Both the position numbers and the translations under genes were made by a program. The notes below the pieces were generated by a model. It made no database searches, had not been told where the DNA came from, and worked only from the letters and a program-made list of their open reading frames with translations. DNA of 64,000 nt from assembly GCA_964368495.1 (NCBI GenBank), contig CAYJAJ010000006.1, forward strand, positions 6,833 through 70,832, read 5' to 3'. This DNA comes from CALVGQ01 sp964368495 (lineage in GTDB: Bacteria > Bacillota_I > Bacilli_A > Erysipelotrichales > Erysipelotrichaceae). This document shows positions 63,067-64,000 of this stretch, one piece after another (the first letter of the stretch is position 1; each line of letters opens with the position of its first letter).

Positions 63067-64000
63067 ATGGCTAAACAAGTATTTAGTTTGGATTTCTGTG
63101 GAAGAAATCTAGTAGTTGAAACAGGTGAAATCGCAAAACAAGCCGGTGGTTCTGTGTTAGTAAGATATGAAGATACTGTTGTGTTATCTGCAGCGACAGC
63201 GAATCATACACCAAAGGATACCGACTTCTTTCCATTAACAGTAACATTTGAAGAAAAATTATATTCTGTAGGGAAAATTCCAGGTGGATTTTTACGTCGT
63301 GAAGGTAGACCAAGTGAACATGCAACGTTAACAGCGCGTTTAATTGATAGACCTATTCGTCCATTATTTGCAGAAGGATTTAGAAATGAAGTTCAAGTCG
63401 TAAACACTGTAATGTCAGTGGATAAAGACATCACTGCTGAAATGGCAGCTATGTTTGGAGCATCTTGTGCTCTTTGTGTTTCTGATGTTCCGTTTAATGG
63501 GCCAATTGCAGGGGTAATTGTAGGTCGCGTTAATGGTGAATACATAATCAATCCGACGATTGAGCAAATGGAAAAATCAGATATTAACTTAACAGTAGCA
63601 GGTACTAAAGATGCAATCAACATGGTTGAAGCAGGTGCAAAAGAAGTAAGTGAAGAAGCTATGATTGAGGCTTTAATGTTTGGACATGAACATATTAAAA
63701 TATTATGTGCTTTCCAAGAGGAAATTAAAGCAGCAGCGGGTAAAGAAAAAATGGAAATTACTCTTTATGAAATTGCTTCAGAAATCAAAGAAGAAATTGA
63801 TAATAAAGGTAAAGCTAGTTTAGAAGAAGCAGTATCAATTCATGAAAAATTGGTTCGTTATGCTAAAATTGATGAAATTACAGATGCAATGGCAACCTTA
63901 TTTGAAGAAAAAGAATATGCATCAGAAAAAGAAAAATCGAAGGCGGTTAAACAAGCTAAAGAATATTGTCATGATATCGTTGCTAATGAAGTTAGACGTT
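63067..64000 (+). CDS. pnp: Polyribonucleotide nucleotidyltransferase (5' part, runs off window)
   Basis: The first ~311 residues of PNPase, cut by the window end. It has the opening MAKQVFSLDFCGRNLVVETGE, the first RNase PH domain with GGSVLVRYEDTVVLSAATAN, FFPLTVTFEEKLYSVGKIPGGFLRREGRPSE and IDRPIRPLF, and then the helical linker (NKGKASLEEAVSIHEKLVRYAKI). PNPase degrades RNA from the 3' end with phosphate. ATGAGGTGAAC precedes the ATG. The second PH domain, KH and S1 domains lie beyond the window. Confidence 0.97.
   Translation, partial: MAKQVFSLDFCGRNLVVETGEIAKQAGGSVLVRYEDTVVLSAATANHTPKDTDFFPLTVTFEEKLYSVGKIPGGFLRREGRPSEHATLTARLIDRPIRPLFAEGFRNEVQVVNTVMSVDKDITAEMAAMFGASCALCVSDVPFNGPIAGVIVGRVNGEYIINPTIEQMEKSDINLTVAGTKDAINMVEAGAKEVSEEAMIEALMFGHEHIKILCAFQEEIKAAAGKEKMEITLYEIASEIKEEIDNKGKASLEEAVSIHEKLVRYAKIDEITDAMATLFEEKEYASEKEKSKAVKQAKEYCHDIVANEVRR

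Overview
The window is 64 kb of AT-rich, gene-dense DNA from a low-GC Gram-positive (Bacillota) chromosome. It carries Firmicutes-type replication proteins (a DnaB/DnaD-like loader and DnaI), MreCD, a CamS lipoprotein, PASTA repeats and strong AGGAGG ribosome binding sites. The GatA active-site region reads TGDSVRKPAS, a variant I associate with Mollicutes and Erysipelotrichia, so an Erysipelotrichia-like organism is my best guess; species is not determined. No rRNA, tRNA, insertion sequence, prophage or CRISPR array was recognised. One 100-N assembly gap lies at 46305-46404.

Layout. 1-4.4 kb: four tightly spaced genes of immunity/SUFU-type families (DUF4261, a multidomain SUFU protein, SUFU, DUF4272) with no toxin in view. 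4.6-11.1 kb: a Gfo/Idh oxidoreductase, then a glycerol block (GlpP antiterminator, GlpK, and a three-gene FAD/Fe-S dehydrogenase module behind its own promoter and a leader hairpin). 11.1-22.7 kb: a large kinase-less PASTA protein, Tex, two tandem amidohydrolases, a small lipoprotein, RimO, a cytidylate-kinase-like protein, a ROK sugar kinase and an M29 aminopeptidase. 22.7-31.4 kb: a DUF2779 nuclease-like protein, a phosphoesterase, an MFS carrier, a HAD phosphatase, HtrA, a COG2509 flavoprotein and NagA.

31.5-45.9 kb is a long co-directional core: two small membrane-anchored proteins, RadC, MreC, MreD, a SpoIVFA/SpoIVFB-like pair and a ZnuA-like lipoprotein, then PolA-Fpg-CoaE-DnaB-DnaI (repair and replication restart) and PfkA-Pyk (glycolysis). 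46.0-52.4 kb is the most unusual region: an ECF sigma factor translationally overlapped with an RsgI-like transmembrane anti-sigma factor that ends in a long Asp/Asn repeat broken by the assembly gap. It is divergent from a membrane-anchored protein and a 1018-residue secreted glucosaminidase, which suggests an envelope-sensing circuit. 52.6-58.8 kb: LigA-CamS-GatCAB. 58.8-64 kb: YtqB/YtqA-like enzymes, DegV, hemolysin III and rpsO on the minus strand, then a GIY-YIG protein and the start of pnp.

Themes: envelope maintenance and stress (PASTA, HtrA, Mre, S2P protease, sigma/anti-sigma, glucosaminidase), glycerol and amino-sugar catabolism, and DNA replication/repair. Gene starts were chosen by ribosome binding site and family alignment from memory; no database search was run.
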